Under the pieces are notes generated by a model. It saw nothing but the letters and a program-made list of their open reading frames with translations, was not told the origin of the DNA and made no database searches. This document shows positions 18,101-29,098 of a DNA stretch of 64,000 nt, in pieces (position 1 is the first letter of the stretch; every line of letters starts with the position of its first letter). This stretch comes from Slackia heliotrinireducens DSM 20476 (GTDB lineage: Bacteria > Actinomycetota > Coriobacteriia > Coriobacteriales > Eggerthellaceae), in the NCBI RefSeq assembly GCF_000023885.1, contig NC_013165.1, positions 2,356,001-2,420,000 of the forward strand, given 5' to 3'. A program made the translations under genes and the position numbers.

Positions 18101-18628
18101 AACGTAGAAGTCGCCCGGGGCGAATATATCCGCGAAGCGCTTGGTCCACGCCAGGGCGTCCGCGTAGTTGCGGTCGTCCAGACGGCGCTGCACGATGCCC
18201 GACATGCAGGCCGTGGTGCCGATGATGCCCTCGGAATACTTCTCCAGCACGTCGATGGTGGTGCGGGGCTTGTAGAAGAAGTTGTCCATGTGCGATTCGG
18301 AAACGATGTGCAGCAGGTTGTGGTAGCCCACGTTGTTTTTAGCCAGCAGGATGAGGTGGTACAGGGGCGACTTCTTCCTAGTGCCGATTTCACGGTCCTC
18401 GGTGAAGTACACTTCGCAGCCGTAGATGGGCTTGACGTAGACGCCCGTCTCCTTCTTGACGGCTTCGACGGCGTCGCAGAGCTCGGGGACGCCGCACATG
18501 ACGCCATGGTCGGTGATGGCGACGGCAGGCATGCCCAAATCGGCGGCGCGACGCACCATTGCTTTGATCTTGGTGGCGCCGTCCAACATGGAGTACTCGG
18601 TATGGTTATGCAAATGTACGAATGCCAT
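15128..18628 (-). CDS. dnaE: DNA polymerase III subunit alpha
   Basis: Replicative DNA polymerase catalytic subunit, 1166 residues, a normal DnaE length. It has an N-terminal PHP domain (HLHNHTEYSMLDGA; AITDHGVMCG), the polymerase active site with PDIDVDFEDERR, the fingers, tandem helix-hairpin-helix part and a C-terminal OB fold (FCGLISTVQIKMTKKGKKMA). ATG at 18628 gives the standard MAFVHLHNHTEYS start; the longer open frame adds 84 residues of unrelated sequence. GAGGGA sits about 11 bases upstream. It ends in a terminator before truA. Confidence 0.96.
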   Translation of the reverse strand: MAFVHLHNHTEYSMLDGATKIKAMVRRAADLGMPAVAITDHGVMCGVPELCDAVEAVKKETGVYVKPIYGCEVYFTEDREIGTRKKSPLYHLILLAKNNVGYHNLLHIVSESHMDNFFYKPRTTIDVLEKYSEGIIGTTACMSGIVQRRLDDRNYADALAWTKRFADIFAPGDFYVELQDQGLTSRGGLTQKEINTQLTQIAQELGLKTIATNDFHYLTREDAAAQDIMLCIGTGSLRDDENRMRFSNDEFYMKTEEEMREALKDFPEACDNTIEVAEKCFVELERDSVLPRFPLPPGYTEEQLFREECEKGLERRYGPDWREIKISDGMHDVSVLERYEYEASVIVQQGFPAYFLIVQEYIRWAKEHGIGVGPGRGSAAGAICTYAMGITDLEPLSNGLLFERFLSPERVEMPDIDVDFEDERRQEVIDHVREFYGADHIAGVITFGKLQAKNAVRDAARVLGHPYNTGDRLCKVIGDELGIKLKDAIENNPDLAKIYKEEPESREILDSAMSIEGNIRGEGVHACATIICRDPLVDHVPVKRDTKGGGMITQYDGHYTPELGLLKMDFLGLRTLGVLSRACRNVKDRFGITIVPDEIPIDDEGAYKLMRLETPYSMDGLFQVESALYVSLFARMKPRTFSDIVASIALNRPGPLENGFVDLYVDRRMGRKPVSYYDDRLKPLLEETYGTIVYQEQIMQISMAMSGFSAGKADKLRKAMGKKRIEVMMQLKDDWCNGAVENGFSLEIAERIWHDAEEFAKYAFNKSHSAAYAVLVCRTAYMKAHYPYEYMAAVLSSYMGSADKLIKYISSCTRNGIPVLPPDINSSNLEFTPLEEGIRFGLAGVRGVGAAVAESIIAERDEGGPFTSLHDFVNRVDGKCYNRKTLEALVKAGAFDSTGYTRKQLMYFIDETSLLEDVAKRQRDRENGQVSMFDLFGDMEDSGFEEDIPAPDGVEWDKRTLLAFEKSILKIYVSDHPLSQYERSLRSISKFQLGDLADHKGDIKNGVFCGLISTVQIKMTKKGKKMATFVMEDTTGFVDCVCFKYDEFKDAIEEDAIVKVKGKFEHSERGDQLMAFEVERLDVDSMKQGPSSLQIMLQSSDLNSMTSAQLNNVLANYPGRDPVVLLVQQSDGRKFRAELPVTVDAANNLMYSEIMSVFGRPVWQTA

Positions 18629-19230
18629 GAACCAGCTCTTCCCTCGTATGCATTTGTTTGAAGCTCGCTCGCAATCGGCCTTAAGCGCCGATGCCGTTTC
18701 GTCAATGGGTGTGTTTGAATCGTGTTTGACCCTTCCGATAATAGCAGGATTGCAGGGCGGAACACACGAACAGACTGTGGAGTTTCGCAAACATTTGTGC
18801 GGAGATTGCAACGCTGCCCTTGAATCGCCTGTTGACGACGAATGAAAAAGATTTTGGAAAAAAGAAGCGGCCGGAGACACGTCATAACAACGGTTCCGAC
18901 CGCCCTGTCATGCTGTGTTTCGAGTGCGTTTGACTCCATCTATAATAGCAGCACCGAGCAGTTCTGCACCTATGCATCCTGTGGAGATTTACCACCACAT
19001 ATTCGCCATGAGACGGACATGACACCTAGGGGTTGTGGTTGCCGCTGCTGAAAAACTGCCCTTCGAACTGCGCTTACGCGTCTTGGCCAGACGCCCGCGA
19101 CCGCCTGGCTAGGCGGCGATTTCCCTCTGCAGAACGTTTGAAACCGGCCGCTTTCTGCCGTGCGGCGAACACCGCCCGAGAAATATCGTATTATAGTCTA
19201 CCCAACGAATTGACCTCGGATGGAGCCCGC
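18629..19230. other. Long intergenic region with duplicated promoter-like repeat
   Basis: Six hundred bases between divergent dnaE and the SEC-C gene. No convincing gene is seen. Two 38-bp plus-strand direct repeats (18710-18747 and 18914-18951) carry TATAAT/GATAAT followed by AGCAG. A TATTAT near 19190 could serve the SEC-C gene, whose start has GGAG five bases upstream. Confidence 0.45.
18710..18951 (+). promoter_or_regulatory. Two direct copies of a promoter-like 38-mer
   Basis: Copies at 18710-18747 and 18914-18951 match at about 27 of 38 positions and share TGTGTTT, GTTTGAC and ATAATAGCAG. In the first, TTGAAT lies 16 bases before GATAAT. In the second, TTTCGA lies 17 bases before TATAAT. 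Both point right, towards the SEC-C gene. Confidence 0.4.
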
Positions 19231-21228
19231 ATGTTTTTCAACGAGCACTTGAGCAACAAGTTCTTCGACATCTTCGACACGCTGATGGATTACGCCAACG
19301 TGGCCATGAACATGTACCCGGATCTGAACGACCCCACCGGGCAGTACATCGACACGCAGCGCCAGTCGGAAGTGGCAGACCAGCTCTGGGACAACATCGG
19401 GGTCATGGACCAGTTCATAAACACGAACCCCGCCGGCTTCAACCGCGAGGAGCTCGACATCGTCCGCTCTTGGAAATCGGTGCTGAGCGGCAACCTGTTC
19501 GTGGTCACCCAGCCGGGCCGACCGGCCGTGTTCCTTTACGAGGACCGGGTATTCGAGGTGTACGGCATCACCGAGGAGGTGAGCTCCATCACCAGCGGCG
19601 CCACCCACATTGCGGCACGCGGCGCCCTGCTGCCCTTCGAAGGCAAGGTGACCTACGGAGCCGCCCTGCTGGAAATGCCCCTGGAGCTTCCTGTCGAAAT
19701 CAAGGCGCACCTGAACAGGACCATCGAACAGGCCTACCGCGAGAACACGGTGATCCGCACGGCACAGCAGTTCCTGGCGGCCGCCCCCGGCATCGTGGAG
19801 GCCCGCATCTCCCGCGAGGCCGAGGCCATGCTTGCCGACCTCGAGTTCGAGATGAACCCCGAATCCCAGGTGCCCGGCACCCACAGAGGCGCGCTGGCCG
19901 GGCTTGAAGGCGACGCACGTCGCACCGCCCTGCTGAAGAACTACGGCACGAGCAACGACAAACGCATTGCCGAAGCCGTCAGGACCAACACGTTTCCTGG
20001 CCCCGTGCAGACCGACCTGTTCAAAATCGTCATGATGGCGACCAAATACGACCTGGAAGATTACTGCCGCGCATTCGGCATAATGGGCTATTCGAAGAAG
20101 CGCAAGTCCGAAATCGCCGACATGGTCATCGAGGAGTTTCTACATCCGGAGCACGGCATCCTGTACAGCATTGTGGAGGAACTCTCCTACGACACAGCCT
20201 CCGTCGTGCGCGACATCTGCGCGGCTGGCGGAAGTTTCCGCACGTCCATCACCGACTCGTTTATGAACTCCGGCAAATTCATAATGCCCATCCCCTTCCT
20301 GTCCGTGCTGTTCCACGACCGCGACGACATCGTGTGCGTCATACCGGACGAGGTCCGCGAGCGGCTCAACCAGCTGGACTGGGATGCCATCCTGGCCGAC
20401 AAGCTCATCAGGAAACGCCTCTTCGAGGTCTGCGAGCTGTGCGTCGAGCTGCGCGGCATCGCCACCATCGAATCGGTCTGGGAGGAATACCGCCGTTTGT
20501 ATCCCACCGGCTACGACGAGGCGGCCTTCCGCGAGACGGTCATGAACCATGCGGGCATGGAAGCTTACCTCTTCGACGTCTGGAATACCGGCGACACCAT
20601 CTACCTGGTGCATTTCGACCTGGACGAGAGCCGCTCCAGCAGCTCGCGGTACATGTCGAACCCGTTTACGGGAATGGCGCCCACCCTTGCGATCCGCGCC
20701 CTGAACGAAACGCCCAGGCCCTTGAGCCAGTACCTCACCGAGCTTCTCGAGGTGCAGAAGGACCTTGCCCCTCGCCCGATTCCCGAGGCCATGCTCTCCG
20801 ACGACCCCGACTTCTCCTATACGAATTGGGCCTGCGCGCAGCCGGGTGCGGCCACCTTCCTGCGTTTTCTGGACGAGCACGTTCCCCAGGACGCTGACGA
20901 CTACACCTTCGCCGACAGCGTCATGTCCGAGATGATCTACATGTCCCACGGTGGCTACGGCATGGACCAGGTGCTGCAGTTCCTGGCGGGTCGCGGCTTC
21001 GTCATGCCCCCGCAGCACACCAACCGCCTGCTGGAAATGTTGGGCAACATGTTCAACGGCCTTCCGAGTTGGGAAAACAACGGCTGGTCCCCCAACGACC
21101 TGCTCGAGCAGCAGATGGGTCACAAGGTGTTCTTCAACGAGGACGGCTCCATCATGCGGGTCGGCGTCAACGACCCCTGCCCCTGCGGTTCAGGCAAGCG
21201 GTTCGGCGACTGCCACGGACGCCGCTAG
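19231..21228 (+). CDS. SEC-C motif protein with Rho N-terminal-like segment
   Basis: Cytosolic protein of 665 residues. It ends in a SEC-C zinc-binding motif (NDPCPCGSGKRFGDCHGRR), the same C-terminal ligand set used by SecA to bind SecB or ribosomes. At about residues 270-302, DLEDYCRAFGIMGYSKKRK then SEIADMVIEEFL resembles the LEM-like Rho N-terminal fold that binds nucleic acid. The rest is acidic and unrecognised. ATG at 19231 has GGAG five bases upstream; the longer frame lacks a site. It stands alone between dnaE and the ATP synthase operon. A role in translation or RNA handling is only a guess. Confidence 0.72.
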   Translation: MFFNEHLSNKFFDIFDTLMDYANVAMNMYPDLNDPTGQYIDTQRQSEVADQLWDNIGVMDQFINTNPAGFNREELDIVRSWKSVLSGNLFVVTQPGRPAVFLYEDRVFEVYGITEEVSSITSGATHIAARGALLPFEGKVTYGAALLEMPLELPVEIKAHLNRTIEQAYRENTVIRTAQQFLAAAPGIVEARISREAEAMLADLEFEMNPESQVPGTHRGALAGLEGDARRTALLKNYGTSNDKRIAEAVRTNTFPGPVQTDLFKIVMMATKYDLEDYCRAFGIMGYSKKRKSEIADMVIEEFLHPEHGILYSIVEELSYDTASVVRDICAAGGSFRTSITDSFMNSGKFIMPIPFLSVLFHDRDDIVCVIPDEVRERLNQLDWDAILADKLIRKRLFEVCELCVELRGIATIESVWEEYRRLYPTGYDEAAFRETVMNHAGMEAYLFDVWNTGDTIYLVHFDLDESRSSSSRYMSNPFTGMAPTLAIRALNETPRPLSQYLTELLEVQKDLAPRPIPEAMLSDDPDFSYTNWACAQPGAATFLRFLDEHVPQDADDYTFADSVMSEMIYMSHGGYGMDQVLQFLAGRGFVMPPQHTNRLLEMLGNMFNGLPSWENNGWSPNDLLEQQMGHKVFFNEDGSIMRVGVNDPCPCGSGKRFGDCHGRR

Positions 21229-21251
21229 CCCGACGCGCACACCAACAAGCC

Positions 21252-21291
21252 AAGGCCCGGAACGCACACATCGTTTTGGGCCTTTAATTTT
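21252..21291 (+). terminator. Terminator of the SEC-C gene
   Basis: AAGGCCC (21252-21258) pairs with GGGCCTT (21278-21284), followed by TAATTTT, just after the SEC-C stop. Confidence 0.68.
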
Positions 21292-21306
21292 CCCGCCTCA
21301 AATATG

Positions 21307-21341
21307 AAAAAGGGCGGCCCCGTAAGGGAACCGCCCTTTTC
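21307..21341 (-). terminator. Terminator of the ATP synthase operon
   Basis: Minus-strand stem AAGGGCGG/CCGCCCTT with a 13-base loop, then TTTC, 21 bases past the atpC stop. Confidence 0.8.
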
Positions 21342-21361
21342 AAAGCAAGGATGCGAGAAGG

Positions 21362-21625
21362 TTACTTCGCTTCTGCCTTGTCGGCAAGGATGATGACCTT
21401 CGTGCCCGTTACCTGAACATATCCGCCTTCGATGGCAAACTCGGTATCGGGGCCGCCTTCATCCTTCTTGACACGCACCACGCCGTTCGTCAGCGCGGAG
21501 ACCAGCGGCACATGGCCGTACAGGAAGCCCATTTCGCCTTCCGTACCGGGGACCACAACAGAGTACACTTCCTCAGAGAAGAACTGTGCTTGAGGGGTCG
21601 TGATATCGCAGGCAAGCTTCGGCAT
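21362..21625 (-). CDS. atpC: ATP synthase epsilon subunit, short form
   Basis: F1 central-stalk subunit of 87 residues. It contains only the N-terminal beta-sandwich (CDITTPQAQFFSEEVYSVVV, GTEGEMGFLYGHVPLV, FAIEGGYVQV). Typical epsilon has about 130-140 residues, with two C-terminal helices that inhibit ATP hydrolysis; these are absent. The gene follows atpD by two bases and is followed by the operon terminator, so the short form looks genuine rather than interrupted. Confidence 0.93.
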   Translation of the reverse strand: MPKLACDITTPQAQFFSEEVYSVVVPGTEGEMGFLYGHVPLVSALTNGVVRVKKDEGGPDTEFAIEGGYVQVTGTKVIILADKAEAK

Positions 21626-21627
21626 GT

Positions 21628-23085
<1,458 letters not shown>

Positions 23086-23997
23086 TTATTCCTCCAAAGC
23101 TGCTGCGCCACCAACGATTTCAGAAATCTCAGTGGTGATGGCACCTTGACGTATACGGTTATACAACCTGGACAGCGTTTCCACCATTTCGGTCGCGTTC
23201 TCGGTCGCCGAATGCATTGCAGTACGGCGAGCGGCCTGTTCCCCTGCTGCAGAGTCGATCAACGCATGGTAGATCGAAGCACGCAGGTAGGCGGGCAGTA
23301 GGCTCGCCAACACGTCAGCGGGTTCAGGTTCGAACTCGATGCCCGCAGGAACGTCGGACTCGGTAGCGGCGACATCGGCCTTGGCGGCCTTGGCGCGCGC
23401 CTCTTTGGCGGCAGTAGTATCGACGGGCAGGATGGTCTCCGTCACAAGGGTCTGCTCAGCAGCGTTCTTGCAATGGTTGTAGACCAGCACCACTTCGTCG
23501 ATGCTGCCCTCAGTGTACGCCTTGATGGCGTACTCGGCGATTTCGTTCGCCTCTTCAAGCGTAGGGTCGGCAGAAAGGTCCTTGTACTCAAGAACTGGGG
23601 TTATCTTGCGGAAGCGGAAGAAACCGCCAGCCTTTTTGCCGCAAGCGACGACATCCGTCTCAATACCCTGCGCGCTGTTCGCGCGAATCGCCTTCTCGAC
23701 GCAGTGCAGAATGTTCGAGTTGAAGCCGCCTGCCAGACCGCGGTCGGAAACCACGGCCACCATCAGGACGCGCTTGGTGCTCTCATGCTTCGACAGCAGC
23801 GGGTTCTCACCCGGCTGGACGCGCTCCGCGACGCCCGAAAGCATCTCGGACATGGAGTTGGAGTAGGGCTCGGATGCAGCGATGCGATCATTCGCATGCT
23901 TCACCTTCGCGCCTGCGACCATTTCCATGGTGCGCGTAATCTGCTTCGTCGAGGAAACCGACTTTATGCGCTTGTCAATATCGTGCAGGTTAGGCAT
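23086..23997 (-). CDS. atpG: ATP synthase gamma subunit
   Basis: Rotating central shaft of F1, 303 residues. The N-terminal helix (DIDKRIKSVSSTKQITRTME) and the C-terminal helix (ASIYHALIDSAAGEQAARR, then NRIRQGAITTEISEIVGGAA) form the coiled coil expected of gamma. Middle-domain features such as SDRGLAGGFNSNI are normal. It lies 13 bases after atpA and directly abuts atpD. Confidence 0.95.
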   Translation of the reverse strand: MPNLHDIDKRIKSVSSTKQITRTMEMVAGAKVKHANDRIAASEPYSNSMSEMLSGVAERVQPGENPLLSKHESTKRVLMVAVVSDRGLAGGFNSNILHCVEKAIRANSAQGIETDVVACGKKAGGFFRFRKITPVLEYKDLSADPTLEEANEIAEYAIKAYTEGSIDEVVLVYNHCKNAAEQTLVTETILPVDTTAAKEARAKAAKADVAATESDVPAGIEFEPEPADVLASLLPAYLRASIYHALIDSAAGEQAARRTAMHSATENATEMVETLSRLYNRIRQGAITTEISEIVGGAAALEE

Positions 23998-24010
23998 GTC
24001 TTCTGCCTTC

Positions 24011-25572
<1,562 letters not shown>

Positions 25573-25579
<7 letters not shown>

Positions 25580-26148
25580 TCACCTCCATCGTTTGATTCC
25601 GTAAGCACGGTGCGGGCGTTCGCCAGTTTGGAAGCGACGCTCGCGTCGATGCGTTTTCCTTGGGTAGTGATGATGATGCCGCCCAGGATGGACGGATCGA
25701 TATGCTCGCGCAGCACAATGTTCCTGCCAAGATCGTTCTTCAGCTTGTCGGAGATGAAGGCGCGCAGCTCGTCGTCCAAGTCAACCACGGTGGTGACGCC
25801 GACGACGGCGACGTTGAGCTTCTCTTCGACAAGGTCGGAGAACATATGCCAGACACGAGGAAGCAGTTTGACCTCTTCGCGCTCGGCCATGACCTTGAGC
25901 ACACTGATGAGCAGAGGATCGACCCCGGCGAAAACGGCTTCCGCCATGCTGCCGCGCTGCTCCGCCGTGTAGTTGGGAGCATCCAGCGCATCGCGAAGGT
26001 CCGCATTGCCGTGAAACAGCGAAACGATCTGTTCCAGCTGATCACGAACCTCCAGGACGCGGTCCTGGCCATCCTCGTTTGCGGCTTCAAAAAGGGTGTT
26101 CGCGTAGGTCGCGACCCTTCCTTGTACGAGCAGTCGATTAGTTGGCAT
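25573..26148 (-). CDS. atpH: ATP synthase delta subunit
   Basis: Peripheral-stalk subunit of 191 residues joining F1 alpha to subunit b. The helical N-terminal half ([18 protein letters not shown]) and the C-terminal [12 protein letters not shown] and [20 protein letters not shown] are typical of OSCP/delta. It overlaps atpF by 11 bases at its start and atpA by seven at its end. Confidence 0.93.
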
Positions 26149-26749
26149 TGAAGCTACCTACCTCTTCGACATAGCGCTTGATGATAGCGCGGTGCTCGTC
26201 ATCCGAAAGGTCGGTGCCGATGACCTTGGACGCGACCTCGACGGAGATGTCCGCCACGGAACCCTGGAGATCCGCAATGGCAGCCTTCTTCTCCGCCTCG
26301 ATGGCGGCGCGGGCCTTTTCAATCATGCCGTCGGCTTCAACCTGTGCCTTAGCCGTAATGTCGGCCTTGACGTCTTCGCCGGCCTTCTTCGCATTCGCGA
26401 CGATCTGAGAAGCCTCGGCCTTTGCTTCGGCAAGCTGCTGCTTGTACTCAGCAAGGATGCGCTCGCTTTCCATGCGAGCTTCCTCGGCGTTCTTGAGGTC
26501 GTTGCGGATGGTGGACTCACGCTTCTCAAGCATGCCGTCGAAGATGGGCCAACCGAATTTCGCAAGGATGATCCACAGGATGATGAAGGCGACGAGCATC
26601 GGGATGAATTCATTCATCTTGGGAAGAATGGCGCCGATGCCACCCTCCTCAGCAGCGAATGCATACACCGGGCAGGTGGCGACAACCGTAGCCGCGGAAA
26701 CAGCAGCGGTGCCGATGAGCCCCTGAACCTTGTTCGTGTACGTGTTCAA
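26138..26749 (-). CDS. atpF: ATP synthase subunit b
   Basis: Peripheral-stalk membrane subunit of 203 residues: an N-terminal segment that may be cleaved (AAVSAATVVATCPVYAFA), a second membrane helix at about 45-65 (MLVAFIILWIILAKFGWPIF) and a long charged coiled coil (RESTIRNDLKNAEEARMESE onwards). Translation appears to start at TTG, with AGGAGG eight bases upstream. It overlaps atpH. Confidence 0.92.
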   Translation of the reverse strand: MNTYTNKVQGLIGTAAVSAATVVATCPVYAFAAEEGGIGAILPKMNEFIPMLVAFIILWIILAKFGWPIFDGMLEKRESTIRNDLKNAEEARMESERILAEYKQQLAEAKAEASQIVANAKKAGEDVKADITAKAQVEADGMIEKARAAIEAEKKAAIADLQGSVADISVEVASKVIGTDLSDDEHRAIIKRYVEEVGSFNAN

Positions 26750-26805
26750 CTCGCTAGCCTCCTGTTCTTTCTCGTGGTTAACGTTCAGTGTTCGGATACT
26801 GTCTG

Positions 26806-27024
26806 TTAGCCGATGAAGAACAGAACCAGGCCCAGCAGTGCCAGAGCCTCGGACATAGCAGCACCGATGAAGAAGTAGCCCATGAGCTGACCCTTCATTT
26901 CAGGCTGGCGGGCGGCGGCGGTGCACAGGCCGTGGGTGGCGATGCCGATGCCGATGCCAGGGCCGATCGCGGCAAGACCGTAGCCGACGACCTTCAGTGC
27001 GGCAAGGGTGATGATAGTTTCCAC
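26806..27024 (-). CDS. atpE: ATP synthase subunit c (proton-type site)
   Basis: Proteolipid of the rotor ring, 72 residues, two helices joined by the polar ARQPE loop. The ion-binding carboxylate is E59 in MSEALALLG. The additional Na+ ligands of sodium-type c subunits (Gln in the first helix, Ser-Thr after the Glu) are replaced here by Ile26 and Ala60-Leu61, so a proton-coupled ring is expected. ATG follows an AGGAGG-type site (AAAGGAGGATAC). Confidence 0.96.
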   Translation of the reverse strand: METIITLAALKVVGYGLAAIGPGIGIGIATHGLCTAAARQPEMKGQLMGYFFIGAAMSEALALLGLVLFFIG

Positions 27025-27154
27025 TGTATCCTCCTTTGACGGGCCCCTCTGCCTTCTAAGGGGCCATTTTCCTATTTATGTGAGCCGATAGCGGCACAAC
27101 ACCAAATTCGAATGCCCGTTGTTTAAGGCCTTACGAGCACGGCCTGTCCGTTTC

Positions 27155-27958
27155 CTAGTGAGGATGAACCGCACCGGAGATGTAGGACGACGACAGGATG
27201 GCGAACACGAACGCTTGCAGGAACGCGACCAGGCATTCCAGGGCGTACATGATGACCAGCAGCAGGAACCACACGACGGAGGTTGCGCCCGTCGCCACAG
27301 CTGCCACGGCGCTGGTGGCGGACATCACGGCATACAGCACGAAGGTGCTGGTGGCGATGCCGAACACGCCGAGGATCATATGGCCGGCGAGCATGTTGCC
27401 GTAAAGTCGGACGGCCAGCGTGAGCACGCGAATCATGGTGGAGAACAGCTCCAGGAACCAGATGATGGGAGCCATGGGTTTCGGCACTCCGTGGGGGCAC
27501 AGGGTGACCCAGTACTTCAGCAGACCGTTCTCTTTCATGCCCCAGTACAGGAAGTACACGAACGAGATGACCGAAAGGGCCCACGTGCACGAGATGGTGC
27601 CCGTGGAGGTCTTGAAGCCGGGAACCAGACCCAGCACGTTGCAGACCAGGATGAAGAAGAACAGCGTTGCGAGGAACGGCACGTGCTGCTTGAAGCCGCT
27701 GCCGATGACGTCCTCACCGATGTTCTTACTCACGAAGTCATAACCGAACTCGACGATGTTCACGAACTTGTTGTCGGGCACCAGTTTGGAATTCTTGGCC
27801 GCAACCAACACCACAGCAAGCGTGACAAAGAAGCCGATAAACAGCCACACGACGTATTGCGTGACGTTCCACGGCCCGATACTGAACACCGTGGTCGGCT
27901 CGAAATGTTCGAAGATGTGTTGCGCTTCTTCGACAAACGCAGCAAGAGCCTCGCCCAT
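27155..27958 (-). CDS. atpB: ATP synthase subunit a
   Basis: Membrane half-channel subunit of 267 residues with five to six helices. The essential arginine sits in LTLAVRLYGNMLAGH and the C-terminal helices contain ALECLVAFLQAFVFAIL. ATG at 27958 has GGAG seven bases upstream; a GTG two codons earlier is too close to that site. It follows the small AtpI-like gene by about 30 bp. Confidence 0.94.
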   Translation of the reverse strand: MGEALAAFVEEAQHIFEHFEPTTVFSIGPWNVTQYVVWLFIGFFVTLAVVLVAAKNSKLVPDNKFVNIVEFGYDFVSKNIGEDVIGSGFKQHVPFLATLFFFILVCNVLGLVPGFKTSTGTISCTWALSVISFVYFLYWGMKENGLLKYWVTLCPHGVPKPMAPIIWFLELFSTMIRVLTLAVRLYGNMLAGHMILGVFGIATSTFVLYAVMSATSAVAAVATGATSVVWFLLLVIMYALECLVAFLQAFVFAILSSSYISGAVHPH

Positions 27959-27990
27959 TCTCACTCTCCTTCTTACCCGTTACCTACACA

Positions 27991-28287
27991 CTACTCACGG
28001 GGCGCGCGACGCTTCGCAAGCAGATTCTTATACACGACGAACACGATGGTTGCTGAAAGGAATACGACGGTTTCCGAGACGGCAAACGGCAAAACGCTCG
28101 CCTTCGCGGTTATTCCGCACGCTACCAAAGCCACCACAAGAATGATGAACGAGACGCAGACGCCCGCCAAACCGTACATTCCTATGGTAAGAGCTTCGGT
28201 TGAGGTGGATCGACGCGCCAAGCGAAGCGAAAGCAGCAAAGGCAGAAAACCGAGGGCTCCCGTCAACGCACCAAGCACGATGGCCAT
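27991..28287 (-). CDS. AtpI-like small membrane protein, first gene of the atp operon
   Basis: A 98-residue protein with three membrane helices (roughly 1-20, 35-58, 66-88) and a short basic tail. Its place as the first gene before subunit a, with matching strand and a 32-bp gap, is that of AtpI, which assists rotor-ring assembly or ion supply; the sequence itself is not diagnostic. ATG at 28287 was chosen because an ATG at 28344 would lie at or before the likely transcription start. GGAGGAG lies about 15 bases upstream, which is rather far. Confidence 0.65.
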   Translation of the reverse strand: MAIVLGALTGALGFLPLLLSLRLARRSTSTEALTIGMYGLAGVCVSFIILVVALVACGITAKASVLPFAVSETVVFLSATIVFVVYKNLLAKRRAPRE

Positions 28288-28347
28288 ATAACGCCGTTCA
28301 CTCTCCTCCAAAAGATACCCACAGCACGACCGCACAAGTCGCATTGG

Positions 28348-28376
28348 TATATGCTAGCAAATATTCAACCTGTCAA
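28348..28376 (-). promoter_or_regulatory. Probable atp operon promoter
   Basis: Minus strand: perfect -35 TTGACA (28371-28376), 17-base spacer, then CATATA (28348-28353), a weak -10. A start near 28340 would give a leader of about 50 bases. Confidence 0.5.
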
Positions 28377-28423
28377 GCATCACACAGACACAAATGGCGA
28401 AAAACTTGTATATGCGGCAAGTT

Positions 28424-28894
28424 TTATGAAGACATCTCGACCCTGCGCACCATGATGCCTGTTTCGCTCAGCATCTCCATGGCAAGCTCGTCGGGGTACC
28501 CTTCCGCATACACCACTTCCGTGATGCCCGCATTGATGAGCATCTTGGTGCATACCACGCACGGCTGAGTCGTTATATATATAGATGAACCTGCGATGTC
28601 GATGCCGTACCTGGCCGCCTGGATGATGGCGTTTTGCTCGGCGTGCAAACCGCGGCAGATTTCATGGCGCTGGCCCGACGGTACGTTGAGCTGCTGGCGA
28701 AGGCACCCGGTCTCGTCGCAATGGCGCAGCCCGGACGGAACACCGTTGTAGCCCGTGGCCAAGATGCGGCGGTCCTTGACGATGACGGCGCCAACGGCGC
28801 GGCGCAGGCAGGTCGACCGCTTGGAGACCTCGAATGCCAGATGCATGAAGTACTCGTCCCAGCTGGGCCGTTCGATATGCCTGGTTTCTGCCAT
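28424..28894 (-). CDS. dCMP deaminase / ComEB-family cytidine deaminase
   Basis: Zinc enzyme of 156 residues deaminating dCMP to dUMP, the precursor of dTMP. The zinc site is HAEQNAI plus PCVVC; the helix CRGLHAEQ and the start [18 protein letters not shown] are typical of dCMP deaminases. ATG at 28894 has AAAGGA six bases upstream; earlier ATGs in frame have none. It is monocistronic between the atp promoter and the reductase operon. Confidence 0.9.
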   Translation of the reverse strand: MAETRHIERPSWDEYFMHLAFEVSKRSTCLRRAVGAVIVKDRRILATGYNGVPSGLRHCDETGCLRQQLNVPSGQRHEICRGLHAEQNAIIQAARYGIDIAGSSIYITTQPCVVCTKMLINAGITEVVYAEGYPDELAMEMLSETGIMVRRVEMSS

Positions 28895-28995
28895 GGTCAA
28901 TCCTTTCCGCTGCATTGCACGGCGTCCATCATACCCCATTTCGCAGCATCGGATGGATTCACCGCGATTCTTGCACATGGGCGAAAACGACGAAA

Positions 28996-29076
28996 GGCCC
29001 CGCACCCTGAAATGAACCGCCTCTTTTCCCAGGGCCGTGAGAAAAGGAGCAGCAGTTCATTTCGAGGTACGGGGCC
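28996..29076 (-). terminator. Very long hairpin, probable terminator of the grd operon
   Basis: Minus strand: GGCCCCG/CGGGGCC, then ACCU with GGGU, then GAAATGAAC/GTTCATTTC, with an inner stem of about six pairs (CTTTTC/GAAAAG). In total it spans 81 bases and is followed by TTTCGTCGTTTT. The stem has one mismatch in its first 22 positions, far longer than the other terminators here. It lies 22 bases after the ridA stop. Confidence 0.7.
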
Positions 29077-29098
29077 AAAACCCGAAATGCGACGCGCC

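Noticed and set aside
18842-19051. 69-codon plus-strand open frame upstream of the SEC-C gene
   Set aside because: No ribosome site or family; codon pattern unlike neighbours. Left as intergenic.
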